Source: Synechococcus sp. CCY 0621
Lineage (GTDB): Bacteria > Cyanobacteriota > Cyanobacteriia > PCC-6307 > Cyanobiaceae
Reading direction: 5' to 3'
Length of the DNA stretch: 64,000 bases
NCBI RefSeq assembly: GCF_019038465.1
Contig: NZ_JAFKRH010000038.1
Coordinates: 1 to 64,000 of the forward strand
Part shown: positions 33,328 to 43,900 of the stretch, one piece after another
Layout of the letters: every line of letters starts with the position of its first letter
How positions within the stretch are numbered: the first letter of the stretch is position 1
Notes under the pieces: model-generated
Database searches by the model: none
The model's input: only the letters and a program-made list of their open reading frames with translations
What the model was told of the DNA's origin: nothing
Translations under genes and position numbers: made by a program

Positions 33328-34694
33328 AAACGTCCCAGGTGGTTCGCCTCGGCCTGACCCTTGTGGTCACACTGCTCACGATCTCCGTGATGGCCGCGGC
33401 CTATGTGTTGCGGCGGTCGCCCATCAACGCGCAGGCAACGATTCCCTCGCCGGCCAAGGTGGCGGCGATGGCTGATCTGCTCGACGGGCTCTCCGACGAG
33501 GCGCGGGCGAAGATCCTGCCGGCGCTGTCGACTCCGACCCTCGAAGTCACGCTTGAACCCCATGCCGGGCCCGCGCTCAGCCCTGCGGCGCCGGAAGACC
33601 GGCCACTGAAAGAGCTCGCAGCTGCCTACCGGGCGGCGATGCCGAACCGTGCCATCGGGCTGGATGTCTGGCGACCCGGGCGGCCGATGGACGGCCTGCC
33701 ACCGCTGCTGCGCAGCGCCGATGCGAGACGCGTTCTGAGCATCACCTTGCAGCGCTACACGCTGCTCGTTCTGCGATCCCGGGAGCTGTTTCCGGTGACC
33801 AATCTCGGCTTACCCCTCGGCTTCGGCGCCGGGCTGGTGGGGACGATCTTCGCCACGCTGATGCTGGTGTTCCTGTTGCGTCAGATCCGCCCGCTGGAAG
33901 AGCTGGCGCGTGCCGTCGACAGCATTGATCTGAACGCCGACCCCCAGCCAATCCGGGACGTGAGGTCAGCGGCGCCGGAGATCCGCGCCCTCGTGGGAGC
34001 CTTCAACCGGCAACAGGAGCGACTGTCGCGACTGTTGCAGGCGCGCCTTGCCCTTGTCGGCGGTCTCCAGCACGATGTCAGGACATTGGCCACCAAGGTT
34101 CGGCTGCGTTTGGAGCACGCGCCCACCTCCCAGGGTCTGGACCAAGCCATCTCGGACCTCGACGACATGGTTCGCCTGCTGGATGATGCCCTGCTCGCCA
34201 CCCAAGGTACCGAGACAGCGACGGAGGATGGGCTCGAACTGGTCGACATCCACGCCTTGCTGAGCCTGGAACTGGAGGCTCGACCGGATCAGAGCGTCAG
34301 CCTCGACGGGGTTGGGGACGGGCCGACGCCTCGGCTCTATGTGCTTGGGAACCGCCTTGCCCTGCGTCGGGTTTTTGCCAACCTGATCGACAACGCCCTG
34401 AAGCACGGTCACCAGGCGCGGATCGGGGTGGCCGGGACGCCGCCTGATCGGGTCGTGGTGACCATTGATGACCGCGGGCCCGGCATTCCAGCGGCGATGC
34501 GTGACTGGGTGCGCGAGCCGTTCGTGCGGCTTGAGCGTTCGCGGGCGCGAACGACCGGCGGCTCCGGACTTGGCCTCGCCATTGTCAGCAACCTCCTGGC
34601 CCGTCACCATGGCCACTTCACGATTGCGGACGCACCAGGCGGCGGTGCAAGGGTCACCGTGGAACTGCCGCGGTTCCGGGCTGATCGGGCTTGA
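33324..34694 (+). CDS. Sensor histidine kinase
   Basis: A 456-residue membrane kinase. Helices lie at about residues 8-28 and 170-190, with a sensor domain of about 140 residues between. A HAMP-like linker follows (IRPLEELARAVDSIDL). The phospho-acceptor region is GGLQHDVRTLATKVRLRLEH, with His at about 251 followed by D rather than the usual E. The ATPase domain has NLIDNALKHG (N box), DDRGPGIP (G1), SGLGLAIV (G2). It partners the response regulator at 32605. The signal sensed is unknown. This arrangement is more common in proteobacteria, so transfer is possible. Confidence 0.88.
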   Translation: MKTSQVVRLGLTLVVTLLTISVMAAAYVLRRSPINAQATIPSPAKVAAMADLLDGLSDEARAKILPALSTPTLEVTLEPHAGPALSPAAPEDRPLKELAAAYRAAMPNRAIGLDVWRPGRPMDGLPPLLRSADARRVLSITLQRYTLLVLRSRELFPVTNLGLPLGFGAGLVGTIFATLMLVFLLRQIRPLEELARAVDSIDLNADPQPIRDVRSAAPEIRALVGAFNRQQERLSRLLQARLALVGGLQHDVRTLATKVRLRLEHAPTSQGLDQAISDLDDMVRLLDDALLATQGTETATEDGLELVDIHALLSLELEARPDQSVSLDGVGDGPTPRLYVLGNRLALRRVFANLIDNALKHGHQARIGVAGTPPDRVVVTIDDRGPGIPAAMRDWVREPFVRLERSRARTTGGSGLGLAIVSNLLARHHGHFTIADAPGGGARVTVELPRFRADRA

Positions 34695-34737
34695 GGCCCA
34701 CGGTGGTCGGGCGCCATCTGCAGTGAGCACGCCCAGT

Positions 34738-34920
34738 GCTGCCAACCCCACCTTGAGCTTGATGAGCACTTCGATTCGATCGAGGAGGCATGGGCGTTCG
34801 CCACCCACTGGTGGCAAGGAGCAACAGCCCGCTGGCGAACCGGCATCCCAGGTTGGTCTTGGTTTGGAGATGAGTACTGAGAGCGGCAGTTGGCGCACTC
34901 TTCGCCACCCTCAAGGTTGA
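34738..34920 (+). pseudogene. Damaged copy of the small protein gene at 28980
   Basis: The first part reads HLELDEHFDSIEEAWAFATHWW as in 28980. A one-base change near 34815 shifts the rest (EQQPAGEPASQVGLGLEMST, then GSWRTLRHPQG) into another frame. The start codon region is missing. It shows that the locus 29 kb duplicated more than its metallothionein part. Confidence 0.7.
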
Positions 34921-35000
34921 AGCCTGCACTGGAGAGACCAAAGGCCACTACCACCACCGTTAGTCAGTTAACACTTCAGCTGTAGTTGCCATAGGATGAA

Positions 35001-35198
35001 ACCACCGCTGCAACTTACTCGAAACAAATCGTTGGGCCACTGCGTAGAGCTTTCATCTATGGCCTTATCAGTTACGCGGGACTGATTCTGATCAACAACT
35101 CAGAGCTTGACCTCCCCAATATGTGGATCGCCTATCTACCAATGTTTATCGGCGTCTATGTGGTGACGCAGTGGTTGGACAGGAAATTCCGGGACTGA
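35001..35198 (+). pseudogene. Tail of a membrane protein, tentative
   Basis: An open frame ending at a TGA (35196-35198) reads RRAFIYGLISYAGLILINN, then MWIAYLPMFIGVYVVTQWLD and RKFRD: two membrane helices and a basic end. There is a stop just before and no start codon except an internal ATG at 35121, so it may be a remnant or a small protein. The rest of 34921-35314 shows no gene. Confidence 0.3.
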
Positions 35199-35314
35199 GA
35201 GCCTCAGGAATGATTGAGGTGGTCAATCCAGGGAATGGGCAGCAAGTGCCTGTCGCTCTCTGACCGCTCCCGAGAACGCTGCTGGGAGTAACCGATAACT
35301 GCCCGTTCAGCCCC

Positions 35315-35668
35315 ATGTCCTTCTATACCGCCGACATCTCCATCCAGCTTCTGATCGACACGACCAACACCCTGCAGGAGATCGAAAGCCGCATGACCGC
35401 CAGAGCCTTCGGCGCGGTGCACAGCCCTGAGATTGGACCTGAGGTCCAGCGGGTGCTCATAGCGCTACTGGAGGTCCTGGACCGGACCAGCCCCGATGGA
35501 GTGATCCGACCCACCACAGGCTCGACTCGTCCCCACCACTCCGTCAGATGCTGCTTCCTGCTGCTCAACCAACTACTTCGGATAGAGGAGGTCCGGTTGC
35601 CCATCAGGGAACGGGCAATGAAAGAGCCGGATGCAGGTTCTGTCCAACCCCTGTCCAACCGGGGGTGA
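35315..35668 (+). CDS. Hypothetical protein, intact copy of the 1120 pseudogene
   Basis: A 117-residue soluble protein. Residues 1-60 are helical: MSFYTADISIQLLIDTTNTL, IESRMTARAFGAVH, VQRVLIALLEVLDRTSPDG. The C-terminal half is rich in Ser, Arg and Leu. No family is recognised. The paralogue at 1120 has a premature TAG, so this copy may be the only working one. It lies 22 bases from the 3' end of tRNA-Pro, in the region where elements often integrate. Confidence 0.55.
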   Translation: MSFYTADISIQLLIDTTNTLQEIESRMTARAFGAVHSPEIGPEVQRVLIALLEVLDRTSPDGVIRPTTGSTRPHHSVRCCFLLLNQLLRIEEVRLPIRERAMKEPDAGSVQPLSNRG

Positions 35669-35690
35669 ATGGCAATCCCTGAAAAGTCAA

Positions 35691-35764
35691 TCGGGGCGAC
35701 AGGATTCGAACCTGCGACCTAGTGCTCCCAAAGCACCCGCGCTACCAAGCTGCGCCACGCCCCG
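35691..35764 (-). tRNA. tRNA-Pro (anticodon UGG)
   Basis: The minus strand folds into a cloverleaf of 74 bases: acceptor CGGGGCG pairing with CGCCCCG and discriminator A at 35691, D-arm GCGCAGCTTGGTAGCGC, anticodon loop CTTTGGGAG with anticodon TGG, and T-arm GGTTCGAATCC. No CCA is encoded. Its 3' end faces the accessory region on the left. Confidence 0.95.
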
Positions 35765-36093
35765 TCGTTCAAAGCTTAGTCCATGATCTGGCGACGATCG
35801 CCCCAGTGACAGAAGGCCAGGACCTGTGAAGGGTCCGCGACGGGTGCTTGTGCAGAGGATTGAAAAGCAGCGTGATGAGCGGCCTGAGGTCAAACACACG
35901 TGTTGGGTGCACGATCGCAGGGACGCAGCCTTGGCCAGTGGCAACAGCACAACGCAGTCACGAATGTCCTGAATGTGGTTGCAGGTGTGTGGAGCAAAAG
36001 ATAGGAACCACCTGCTCAAGAGCAGATCTTTCGCGCTGTACGGCTCAGAGAGTGTTGCTCACAGACGAACAGCATCTACCCGTGCCTTGCACT
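35765..36093. other. Intergenic region, no gene seen
   Basis: Short frames occur, but none has a recognisable product. The stretch lies between tRNA-Pro and the PilZ gene and likely holds the tRNA promoter. Confidence 0.4.
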
Positions 36094-36483
36094 TCAGGCC
36101 TCCAAGGATCCAGGCGCCAACAGAGCTCTATCAAAGTACTGATCCAGGATGGTTCCAGGCAGCAGCGGGCCCTCCGTGAAGGCAAGACCCATACGAATCT
36201 TCTGATTCAAGATCGTCATCCACTTGACGCAAGCAGACAGATAAACATTTTGGAACAGTCCATAATCGCTGATGCTGAGGAAGACTTGATCATTGAGGTC
36301 AACCTCCAGCAATCCGCGACGAACAATGCAAGCTCCAGCCCGGCTGATATCACCCAATGTTACGTAGCCCGAATGCCCCGAGGACAGATGGATGCTGGCG
36401 GGAACTCCCGATGGCAAAATTTGCCTTAGCGAACTGCGTCGATCTTTGCGTCGCTCCTCATTTCCGGTAAACTCCGGTAGCAT
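36094..36483 (-). CDS. PilZ domain protein
   Basis: A 129-residue protein almost entirely one PilZ domain, which binds cyclic di-GMP. The first motif is RRKDRRSSLRQ near residues 11-21 (RxxxR). The second is GDISRAGACIV near 43-53 ([D/N]xSxxG). The rest forms the usual beta barrel with ISDYGLFQNVYLSACVKWM and RMGLAFTEG. Single-domain PilZ proteins act as c-di-GMP-dependent adaptors in motility, adhesion or polysaccharide secretion. Pseudogenes flank it on the right. Confidence 0.8.
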   Translation of the reverse strand: MLPEFTGNEERRKDRRSSLRQILPSGVPASIHLSSGHSGYVTLGDISRAGACIVRRGLLEVDLNDQVFLSISDYGLFQNVYLSACVKWMTILNQKIRMGLAFTEGPLLPGTILDQYFDRALLAPGSLEA

Positions 36484-36948
36484 GGATCCAGATCAGACAT
36501 GTACCTTCAAAGCTAAAAGCAAGCCGCTGCATTGTCAACGGCATCATGTCGGGACGGATACACAAACCCAAGCGTGGCGATCGAATAGTTTCAGGCAAAG
36601 AAATGGTTAAGTCTCAGCGTGGGGATCGGGGCAGGACATGACCCTCTGAGGGGCGATCGGCCCCAGCCACTCTGATCAAAACCACTCCACGTAGAAGAGG
36701 GTAGAGGATAATGTTATAAGCCTATCCTTTGCGATGTCCAATTTAGAATCAAGGCAGCGAAATGACAGGCATGGCAGGCATTCTGAACAAAAGTCGGATG
36801 TGTGAGGCCAGGTCCCGGCTGCGCACGTGTTCTCTCCAGCGGCTTGCGTCCAGTTCGCTCACCCTTCTGTTTCCAGGCCTTTTGAGCATGGCTCTGGTGC
36901 ACCCGGCCACAGCTCAAGAAGGAAAATGAGCGGTGACGGTGGCCGAAG
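36484..36948. other. Intergenic region, no gene seen
   Basis: No supported frame is visible. Similarity to nitrilase upstream sequence cannot be judged. The DNA before 36949 may contain the lost promoter and start of the decayed nitrilase. Confidence 0.4.
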
Positions 36949-37611
36949 GTGGCCGCTGTCGACTTCATCCCCGCATGGGGTGATCTCGAGAGCAACATTC
37001 GTCGTCTCGCGCAAGCGGCGGAACGCGTGGCCGCCCAGGGCGTGAACGATGTGGTGTTTCCTGAAACGACAATCAGTAGTGACGACTTTACCGAACCTGC
37101 GGAATTGCCGCCCTATGTGGACACGATTCCGGGTCGTGCGACAGCAGCCTTGTTTCCGATGATCAAGCGAACCGGGCTGATCATGAACGTGGTCATTGCC
37201 GAGAAAGATGCGATCACTGGCATCGTCTTGAACACCGCTGTCTTGCTAGGCTCTGATGGCATCATCGGCAAGTACCGCAAGAACGGACTCAATGGCCAGG
37301 ACGTGCAACTGTTCGGGCCTGGCGACACCGATGTCGGGGTCTTTGACACACCGATCGGGCGCATTGCCCTGATCATTTGCTAAGACGATACCAACTGGCA
37401 ATACGACCGGCTGGCAGGCCTGAGGGGAGCTCAGATCATTGGATGGCACTCGATTTCTGATCGTGTGATGCCTGGCACCCCGGCGGCGAAGGCTCGCCTG
37501 TACCACTCCACGGACGCCAACGTTCAACACATGAGTGCGCTCAATGGCGTCTTCGTGGTTGGGGCCACCCTCAGCGGCATTGAGCGCAACCCAATCACCT
37601 GGTTGCCATAG
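36949..37611 (+). pseudogene. Decayed nitrilase-family gene
   Basis: The frame encodes a nitrilase N-terminal half: VNDVVFPETTIS (catalytic Glu region), then GKYRKNGLNGQD (catalytic Lys region), VGVFDTPIGRIALIIC ending in the catalytic cysteine. Directly after that cysteine a TAA stops it (37381-37383) where a tyrosine codon is expected. The same frame continues DDTNWQYDRLAGLRGAQII, then DRVMPGTPAAKARLYHSTD, GATLSGIERNPITWLP, and a TAG (37609-37611). Two stops inactivate it. Nitrilases split nitriles or amides to acids. Confidence 0.8.
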
Positions 37612-37759
37612 GGGCTCAAGCTTGTCCAGGCGCCCGTGGTCCCTCCCGAGGCGCTTCCACCCGGGCTCAACCGATGGGTCGCGACCACCATCATCCCCGC
37701 CGACCTTCGCTCTACAACCCGTTGCTGGCGCTACGGCGCGCGCCGGTCGATTCCTGCGC

Positions 37760-38304
37760 AACGATGGGGAATCAGCCTGTGCAGTTGGCTGCTGCACAGT
37801 GGCTCGGAGGTTCATCACAACTAGGCAGCAGCCAGCCCCTGGCCAACGAGCTGACCGTGCTCCCCGAGCTCTCGGGGCTGTCGGGATCAGAAGCCGGGTC
37901 GAGCGTCGCGGAGGAGCCTTCGAGCAACTCCTTGCCAACCGCGCCAACGTCGGACATGGCTACCCGGTAAGCAGTTACCCCGAGCGAGAAGGCTCCCTCC
38001 TTTACGCAGTGAGTGATCCCCCGACGGGCCGAGCCGATCTGCACCCCTATCTGGCCTGCTAGTTGGGCCAGTCTTGGTCATCAGTGGCAGTAGGCGGGTT
38101 GGCAGCGCCACCGCAGCAGGAATTTACGGGCCTGAGCCGGTGGTGTTCACACCCACGCTCACGGCGCCTGGCACCTGGATCAACCAACAGCAGCTGCTCA
38201 TTGGCCAGCGCAACGACCTCTATCGCCCCCTGGTCCTGGATGCTCAGAACATCTGCTTCCAGAAGTGGAAGCAGGCCGGCCATGGAATCGTGAGCTGCCC
38301 CTGA
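37760..38304 (+). pseudogene. Second decayed nitrilase/amidohydrolase-like gene
   Basis: Reading fragments in several frames (PVQLAAAQWLGGSSQL near 37770, HGYPVSSYPEREGSLLYAV near 37960-38010, and SGSRRVGSA then GIYGPEPVVFTPTLTAPG near 38085-38170) resemble a nitrilase-superfamily protein's start, middle and end. Frameshifts separate them and the catalytic motifs are not preserved in one frame. It follows the first nitrilase remnant on the same strand, so a tandem pair has been lost. Confidence 0.5.
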
Positions 38305-38330
38305 CACTGTCGTTGTGACCATGGGCTGCT

Positions 38331-38693
38331 TCACCCCCAGCGCCGCCTACGGCTCACCGCCACGCTGCCGTCGAAGCCGGGCACCGGCACCCGGCACTTG
38401 CTGAGCTCCAACGCCAGGGGGATGGGGCCGTAGCAGGCTTCGAGGGCATCGAGGATCCGCTCGCTGTAGTGCTCCAGGGTGAGGCAGCGTATGGTGCGGG
38501 CCTGCTGCTGCAGCGCGGCGATGCCGCGGCCGTAGTCGAAACCCTGGCTGAGGTCGTCGCTGCGGGCCACGGCGCCCAGGTCGACCCCCAGGGAGAAGGC
38601 CAGCTCGAACCACTGGCCGTGCAGCCGTTCGTGCTCGTACACGCCCACGTGGGCCCAGAGCCGCAGGCCCCGCACATGGATCGCCTCGTTCAC
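38331..38693 (-). CDS. folB: Dihydroneopterin aldolase FolB
   Basis: A 120-residue aldolase starting with GTG. It cleaves dihydroneopterin to 6-hydroxymethyl-dihydropterin in folate synthesis. Family segments are [20 protein letters not shown], then [29 protein letters not shown] and [18 protein letters not shown], with the Glu/His/Lys active-site region represented. The GTG overlaps the proA stop by four bases (GTGA), so it is the last gene of tamB-ROK-proA-folB. Confidence 0.88.
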   Translation of the reverse strand: MNEAIHVRGLRLWAHVGVYEHERLHGQWFELAFSLGVDLGAVARSDDLSQGFDYGRGIAALQQQARTIRCLTLEHYSERILDALEACYGPIPLALELSKCRVPVPGFDGSVAVSRRRRWG

Positions 38694-40021
38694 AGGGGCA
38701 GGGGGCGGTGGCTGAACTGCCGCCGGCCTTCGGCGTAGTCGGCGGCGATGTGGCCCTCGCCCCGCAGCCGGTAGCGGTAGGTGACCAGCCCCTCGAGCCC
38801 CACCGGCCCCCGCGGCGGCAGGGTCTGGGTGCTGATGCCCACCTCGGCGCCGAAGCCGTAGCGGTTGCCGTCGGCGAAGCGGGTGGAGCAGTTGAGGAAC
38901 ACCCCGGCGCTGTCGACTGCCCGCAGGAAGCGGTCGGCGGCCGCCGGATCGGTGGTGGCGATCGCGTCGGTGTGGCGGGAGCCGTGGCGGCGCACATGTT
39001 CCAGGGCCGCCTCCAGATCCTCCACCACCTTCACATTGAGGATCAGATCGGAATACTCCGTGTCCCAGGCGCCGGGGCCGGCCGCTTGCTCCACCCCAAT
39101 GGCGCAGGCGGCCGCATCGCCCCGCAGCTCGACGCCTGCCGCCGCGAAGGCTGGCAGCGCCACCGCCAGGAAGGCCGGCGCGATGGCCTGGTGCACCAGC
39201 AGGGTCTCGATGGCGTTGCAGGCCGCCGGGTACTGGGTCTTGCTGTCGAGGGCGATGCGCAGCGCCAGGGCCGGGTCGGCGGCCCGATCCACATACAAGT
39301 GGCAGATGCCGTCGGCGTGGCCGAGCACGGGGATGCGGGTGTTGTCCTGGATGAAGCGCACCAGGGCGTTGGACCCCCGGGGGATGATCAGATCCACCAG
39401 GCCATCGAGCCGCAGCAGCCCCAGGCTCTCCTGGCGGCTGGTGAGCAGCTCCAGGGCGCCCGGGGCCACGGCGCTGTCGGCCAGGCCCCGCTGCAGGGCC
39501 GCCACGATCGCCTGGCAGCTGCGGCTGGCCTCCCGTCCCCCCTTGAGCAGGGCGCCATTGCCGGAGCGGATCGCCAGCGAGGCGATCTGCATCACCGCAT
39601 CGGGCCGGGCCTCGAAGATCACCCCCAGCACCCCCAGGGGCACACTCAGGCGCTCCAGCACCAGCCCCTGGTCGAGTTCGGTGTGCAGCTGGCGCCGGCC
39701 CAGCGGATCGGCCAGGGCCGCCACCTGGCGCACGCCGGCGATGGCGCCCGCCAGCTTGGGGCCATCCAGCTTGAGGCGGGCCACCAGGGCCGGCGCCAGC
39801 CCCTCGGCGGCAGCGGCCGCCAGGTCAGCCCGGTTGGCCTCCAGGATTTCGGCGCTGGCCGCGTCGAGGGCGTCGGCCAGCGCCGTCACGGCTGCGCGGC
39901 GTTCGGCGTCGCTGCACTGGCCCAGGGCCATGGCGGCCCGGCGCACCGCCGCGGCCCGCTGCAGCAGCTGGGGGTCGGGCTCCGGCACGACGCTGGTGGG
40001 AGGGGTGATGGTCTGGCTCAT
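38690..40021 (-). CDS. proA: Glutamate-5-semialdehyde dehydrogenase (gamma-glutamyl phosphate reductase) ProA
   Basis: A 443-residue enzyme of the second step of proline synthesis, reducing gamma-glutamyl phosphate with NADPH. The aldehyde dehydrogenase fold is seen: [16 protein letters not shown], then [13 protein letters not shown], and the catalytic cysteine in [23 protein letters not shown] and [18 protein letters not shown] mark the end. The ATG at 40021 lies six bases after the ROK gene stop, and its end overlaps folB. The longer open frame to 40564 is antisense to nothing but duplicates ROK sequence in another frame, so it is not used. Confidence 0.92.
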   Translation of the reverse strand: MSQTITPPTSVVPEPDPQLLQRAAAVRRAAMALGQCSDAERRAAVTALADALDAASAEILEANRADLAAAAAEGLAPALVARLKLDGPKLAGAIAGVRQVAALADPLGRRQLHTELDQGLVLERLSVPLGVLGVIFEARPDAVMQIASLAIRSGNGALLKGGREASRSCQAIVAALQRGLADSAVAPGALELLTSRQESLGLLRLDGLVDLIIPRGSNALVRFIQDNTRIPVLGHADGICHLYVDRAADPALALRIALDSKTQYPAACNAIETLLVHQAIAPAFLAVALPAFAAAGVELRGDAAACAIGVEQAAGPGAWDTEYSDLILNVKVVEDLEAALEHVRRHGSRHTDAIATTDPAAADRFLRAVDSAGVFLNCSTRFADGNRYGFGAEVGISTQTLPPRGPVGLEGLVTYRYRLRGEGHIAADYAEGRRQFSHRPLPL

Positions 40022-40026
40022 GGCTC

Positions 40027-40944
40027 CTATCCTCCCAAGCGATCCAGCGCCAGACGCACGGCCCCCAGCCGGCCGGCGCCGTTGCCGAGGGCGCAGCGGC
40101 GGATCACCAGTCCCTCCCGGCTCACGGCCAGCACCCGCTGCTCCACCTCCCGCCACACGGCCGGCAGGAAGTGGTGGCTGGCGGCGCTGAGGCCGCCGCC
40201 GATCAGCACCAGCTGCGGGGTGAGCACGTAGAGCAACGAGCTCAGCCCCACCCCGAGCAAGCGTCCGTAGGCCGCCCACACCGCCAGGGCCTCGCTGTCG
40301 CCGGCATCGGCGCGGCGGCAGAGCTCGCGCGGATCGAGAGGGCTGAGGCGGGCCAGGCCGCCGATGCTGCAGAACTGCTCCAGGGAGCCACGGTTGCCGC
40401 TGCGGCATTCGGGGCCATCGGGGTCCACACCGATCAGGCCCGGTTCGGCCGCCGCGCCGCCGTGGCCGGTGAACAGCTGGCCGCCGAGCAGCACCGCCCC
40501 GCCCACACCGGTGCCGAGGGTGAGCAACAACACGTTGTCGACGCCCCGGGCCGCCCCCAGCCACGCTTCGCCGAGCAGGGCGGCGTTGGCGTCATTGCCC
40601 AGGATCACCCGCCGCCCCAGTTCGGCTTCCAGCCAGGCGGCCAGGGGCACGTCCCGCCAGCCCGGCAGATTGATCGAGATCCGCGCCACCCGTCCCGCCA
40701 CATCGCAGGGCCCCGGCAGACCGATGCCCACCCGGCCGGCGAGGCGATCGGGGTCGATCTGGCCCACGGCCTCAGCCAGGGCCACGCACACCGCCCCCGG
40801 CATCGCCGGCTGGGGGGTGGGCACCTCGGCCTCGGCAAGCAGCGTGCCCTGCGGATCGCAGCGGGCCAGCTTGATGGCCGTGCCCCCCAGATCGATGCCG
40901 ATCAGCTGGGCCTCACCGGGAGGTCGTACGGGGGACGACGCCAT
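40027..40944 (-). CDS. ROK family sugar kinase (glucokinase-like)
   Basis: A 305-residue sugar kinase. The ATP motif [16 protein letters not shown] is near the N-terminus, catalytic [15 protein letters not shown] near residues 119-133 and [16 protein letters not shown] near 146-161. In the zinc segment most ROK proteins have CxCGxxGCxE, but here it reads [15 protein letters not shown], so several Cys are missing and the zinc site is probably absent or changed. Possible substrates are glucose or another hexose. The ATG at 40944 overlaps the tamB stop by one base (TGATG). Confidence 0.8.
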   Translation of the reverse strand: MASSPVRPPGEAQLIGIDLGGTAIKLARCDPQGTLLAEAEVPTPQPAMPGAVCVALAEAVGQIDPDRLAGRVGIGLPGPCDVAGRVARISINLPGWRDVPLAAWLEAELGRRVILGNDANAALLGEAWLGAARGVDNVLLLTLGTGVGGAVLLGGQLFTGHGGAAAEPGLIGVDPDGPECRSGNRGSLEQFCSIGGLARLSPLDPRELCRRADAGDSEALAVWAAYGRLLGVGLSSLLYVLTPQLVLIGGGLSAASHHFLPAVWREVEQRVLAVSREGLVIRRCALGNGAGRLGAVRLALDRLGG

Positions 40945-43900
40945 CAGAAGCGCAGGAACACCTGCAGCAGGGACTGCCAGGCCCCTTCGGTGTCGACGGA
41001 GGTCTGCAGGTTGAAGGTGTCGGAGGCCTTGTAGGTGAGCGTCACCTGGGGGGGCACATCGGAGCGGTTCGGGGCCGCCAGCACCGACATGCTGAAGCGG
41101 TTGGTGATGTCGACGCCGATCTCGGCACCCAGCACCAGCTGGGGCGGCACCCGCCGCCGGGTGGTGCCTTCCTGCTGGGTGTCGATCGCCTGGTTCACGT
41201 AGGTGGGATAGAGGGCCAGGCTCACCCGCTGGCCGAAGGCATCGCTGAGCGACGACAGCAGCGGCGACAGCAGGGTCTGGCCCACCACCGTGGCCAGGGC
41301 GGCCCCGGCCCCGCCGCCGCTCAGGCCCGCCAGGGAGTTGCCGCCGATCAGGGCCACCAGCCGCTCCTGGGGCAGGGGCGGACTGCTGCGCAGCTTGAGG
41401 TTCTCGGCGATGCGGTCGGCCGGCCCGCTCACCGACACCACCACCAGGATCAGGTTGAGCTGGTTGAGGGCCGACAGACCGGACTGGTTGGGGGCGTTCT
41501 GCACCGAGGGGCCGATCTCCCCCACCCCGGCCGGAGAGATCACGCTGAGGCTGTCGGAGATGCGGGTGCGCAGGGCGATGTCGAGGTAAGGCACCAGCCC
41601 CATGGAGGGGGTGAAGATCGCCACGTTGGGGGCGTCGGGATCGAGGCTGAAGCTGGTGGTGAACAGGCTGAGCCGTCCCCCCAGCAGACGCACCACGCCG
41701 GAGGCCCGCAGGGAGGGGTCGAGGCGGCCATTGATGCGCAGGCGGCCGGCGGTGGTGAAGTTGGCGATGTTGGGGATCACCACCCGCAGGTCCGGGCCCA
41801 GCCGCAGGGTCAGGTCCTCGAAGGCCAGGTAGGGGAAGCGGGGCACCGAGGCGCGCAGGGCTTCGGCGGTGGTGGACTCCACATCGGGTCCCAGCAACAC
41901 CAGGGGCTGCTGGAAGTTCCACTTCGCCTCCAGCAGCTCGGGCATGGTGCGCGGCTGCACCGGCTGATCGGACACCGGCGCACTGGCCGCCAGCTGGCCG
42001 GGCTGGACGTTGATCGTGCCGCGGCTGATCGCCACATCGCCGCCGAGAACGGGAGCCACCAGGCTGCCGCTCAGGTGCAGCTGCCCATCCCCCACCGCCA
42101 CCAGGCGCGGCACCGAGAAGGGCACCTCCGCCAGCTTCATCACCAGGGTCTTGTCCTGGGCCAGGGGCCGGAACAAGCCCAGACGACCCTCACCGCCGAC
42201 CACCCCCTTCGGCCCCACCCGGGCGCGGAACTCCTGCACCACCAGCTGCTCGAAGTCGAACAGGATCGTGGCCTCCACCTCCCGCACCTCCTGGCCGATG
42301 AAGCGGCAGCGGAGGTCGCGCAGCCGCAGGAAGCCGTTGGCGATCGGATCGTCGAGGCTGCCGCGCACCAGCAGCTGCAGGTCGGCACCACCCTCCTGCC
42401 ACTCGAAGGCCTGCCCCCCCAGCCGGGTGAGGAAGCGCAGGCCATCGCCCCGGGTGGCCAGGCGCAGCTCCAGCCCCTGCTGGGACGCCACCAACGGGAT
42501 CGTGCCCGACAGGTCGACGCTGCGGGAAGCCCCTTCGGCCCGCAGGGCCAGATCCAGCCCGATGCCTTCAGCCTTCAGCTCCACCCGGCCCCGCTCCAGC
42601 GCCAGGGCCTGCTCGCCGAGGCGGCCATCGACCAGCGCCAGGTCGACGCTGAGCTCGGGGCGGGCACCGCCCAGCCGGTAACGGCCCCGGGCGGCCAGGC
42701 TGCCGCGCAGGTTCTCCGGCAGGGGCGTCAGCAGGGCCAGCAGGGATAGGGGCAGGTCGGCGAGGCTGAAGCTGCCGCTGCCGCCGCTGAGCGGTCCCTC
42801 CAGCCGCACCTCGAACGGCTTGCCAGCCAGGGACTGGGCCCGGTCGCCCTGGTCGTACCAGAGGTGACCGGTGGCCTTGAGGTCGGCCCTGGTGCGGGCG
42901 AAGTCAGGGCCGCTGAGCAGCAGGTCGGCATCGATCCGGGCCTGCAGCCGCTCGAGCCGCTCCGCCCGGCTGGCCCGGCTGGCCGCCTGGACACGGGCGG
43001 CGACCCGTTGCTCGGCCTGGGCCAGGGCCAGCAGCTGGTCGGTGACCGTGCCGGCCATGGTGTCGATCACCAGGCTGCCCAGGTCGCTGGCCTGTCCGCG
43101 CTTCGGAGCCGAGGCCCCGCGCCAGATCGGCCAGGCGTCGTTGAGCTGACGGAACAACAGGGTGGAGAGCTGGCGGGCTTCGAAGCGGGCCCGGAACGGA
43201 CCGTTCCAGCGTCCGGAGACCGTGGCGGCGATGCTGCCCTCGCCGAGGGGCTCGATCCGGCCCTTCACCCGGTACTGGCGGTCGTCGTAGGCCACATCGG
43301 CCTGAATGCGGCGTCCCCCCACGCCCAGGAACTGGGGCGAGAGCAGCTCCACCCGGCCGTCGAAGCTGAGGGGCTGCAGCCCCAGCCGGCCACGGCCGCT
43401 GAGGTCCCCCTCCAGGCGCCGCAGGCGGCGGTTGGGTCCGGTGGCCACCGACAGGCCCCGCAGCGGGAAGGCGCGCGCCACCCAGCGGTAGCCCGCCGGC
43501 CGGCCGTCGAGGGTCAGCAAGCCACCGTCCCGCTCGATCGCGGCCCGCACCGGCTGCCAGCGCCGGTCGAGCAGGGCCGTGATGCGGCCGCTGGGCGTCG
43601 GCGCCACCGCAGCCAGATCCAGGGAGCGGTTCTTGAGGCTGCCGCTCCAGGTTTCCCGCAGCAACAGGGGCCCCGCCCCGGGCTGCTGCAGGCGCAGCTG
43701 CAGGTCGGGGCGCAGTTCCGCCAGGGGCCCGGCGATCGTGCCCGCCACATCCATTTCCCCCTGCAGGCTGGTGCCGAGCAGCGGGTCGAGGCGGGCCAGG
43801 GGGTAGTCCTGGACAGCGACGCGGGCCAGCAGCGGACCGGCCACCAGACCCTTGCCGGCCTGGAAGGACAGGGGCAGCTGGGCTGTGGCCTTGAGGCGGT

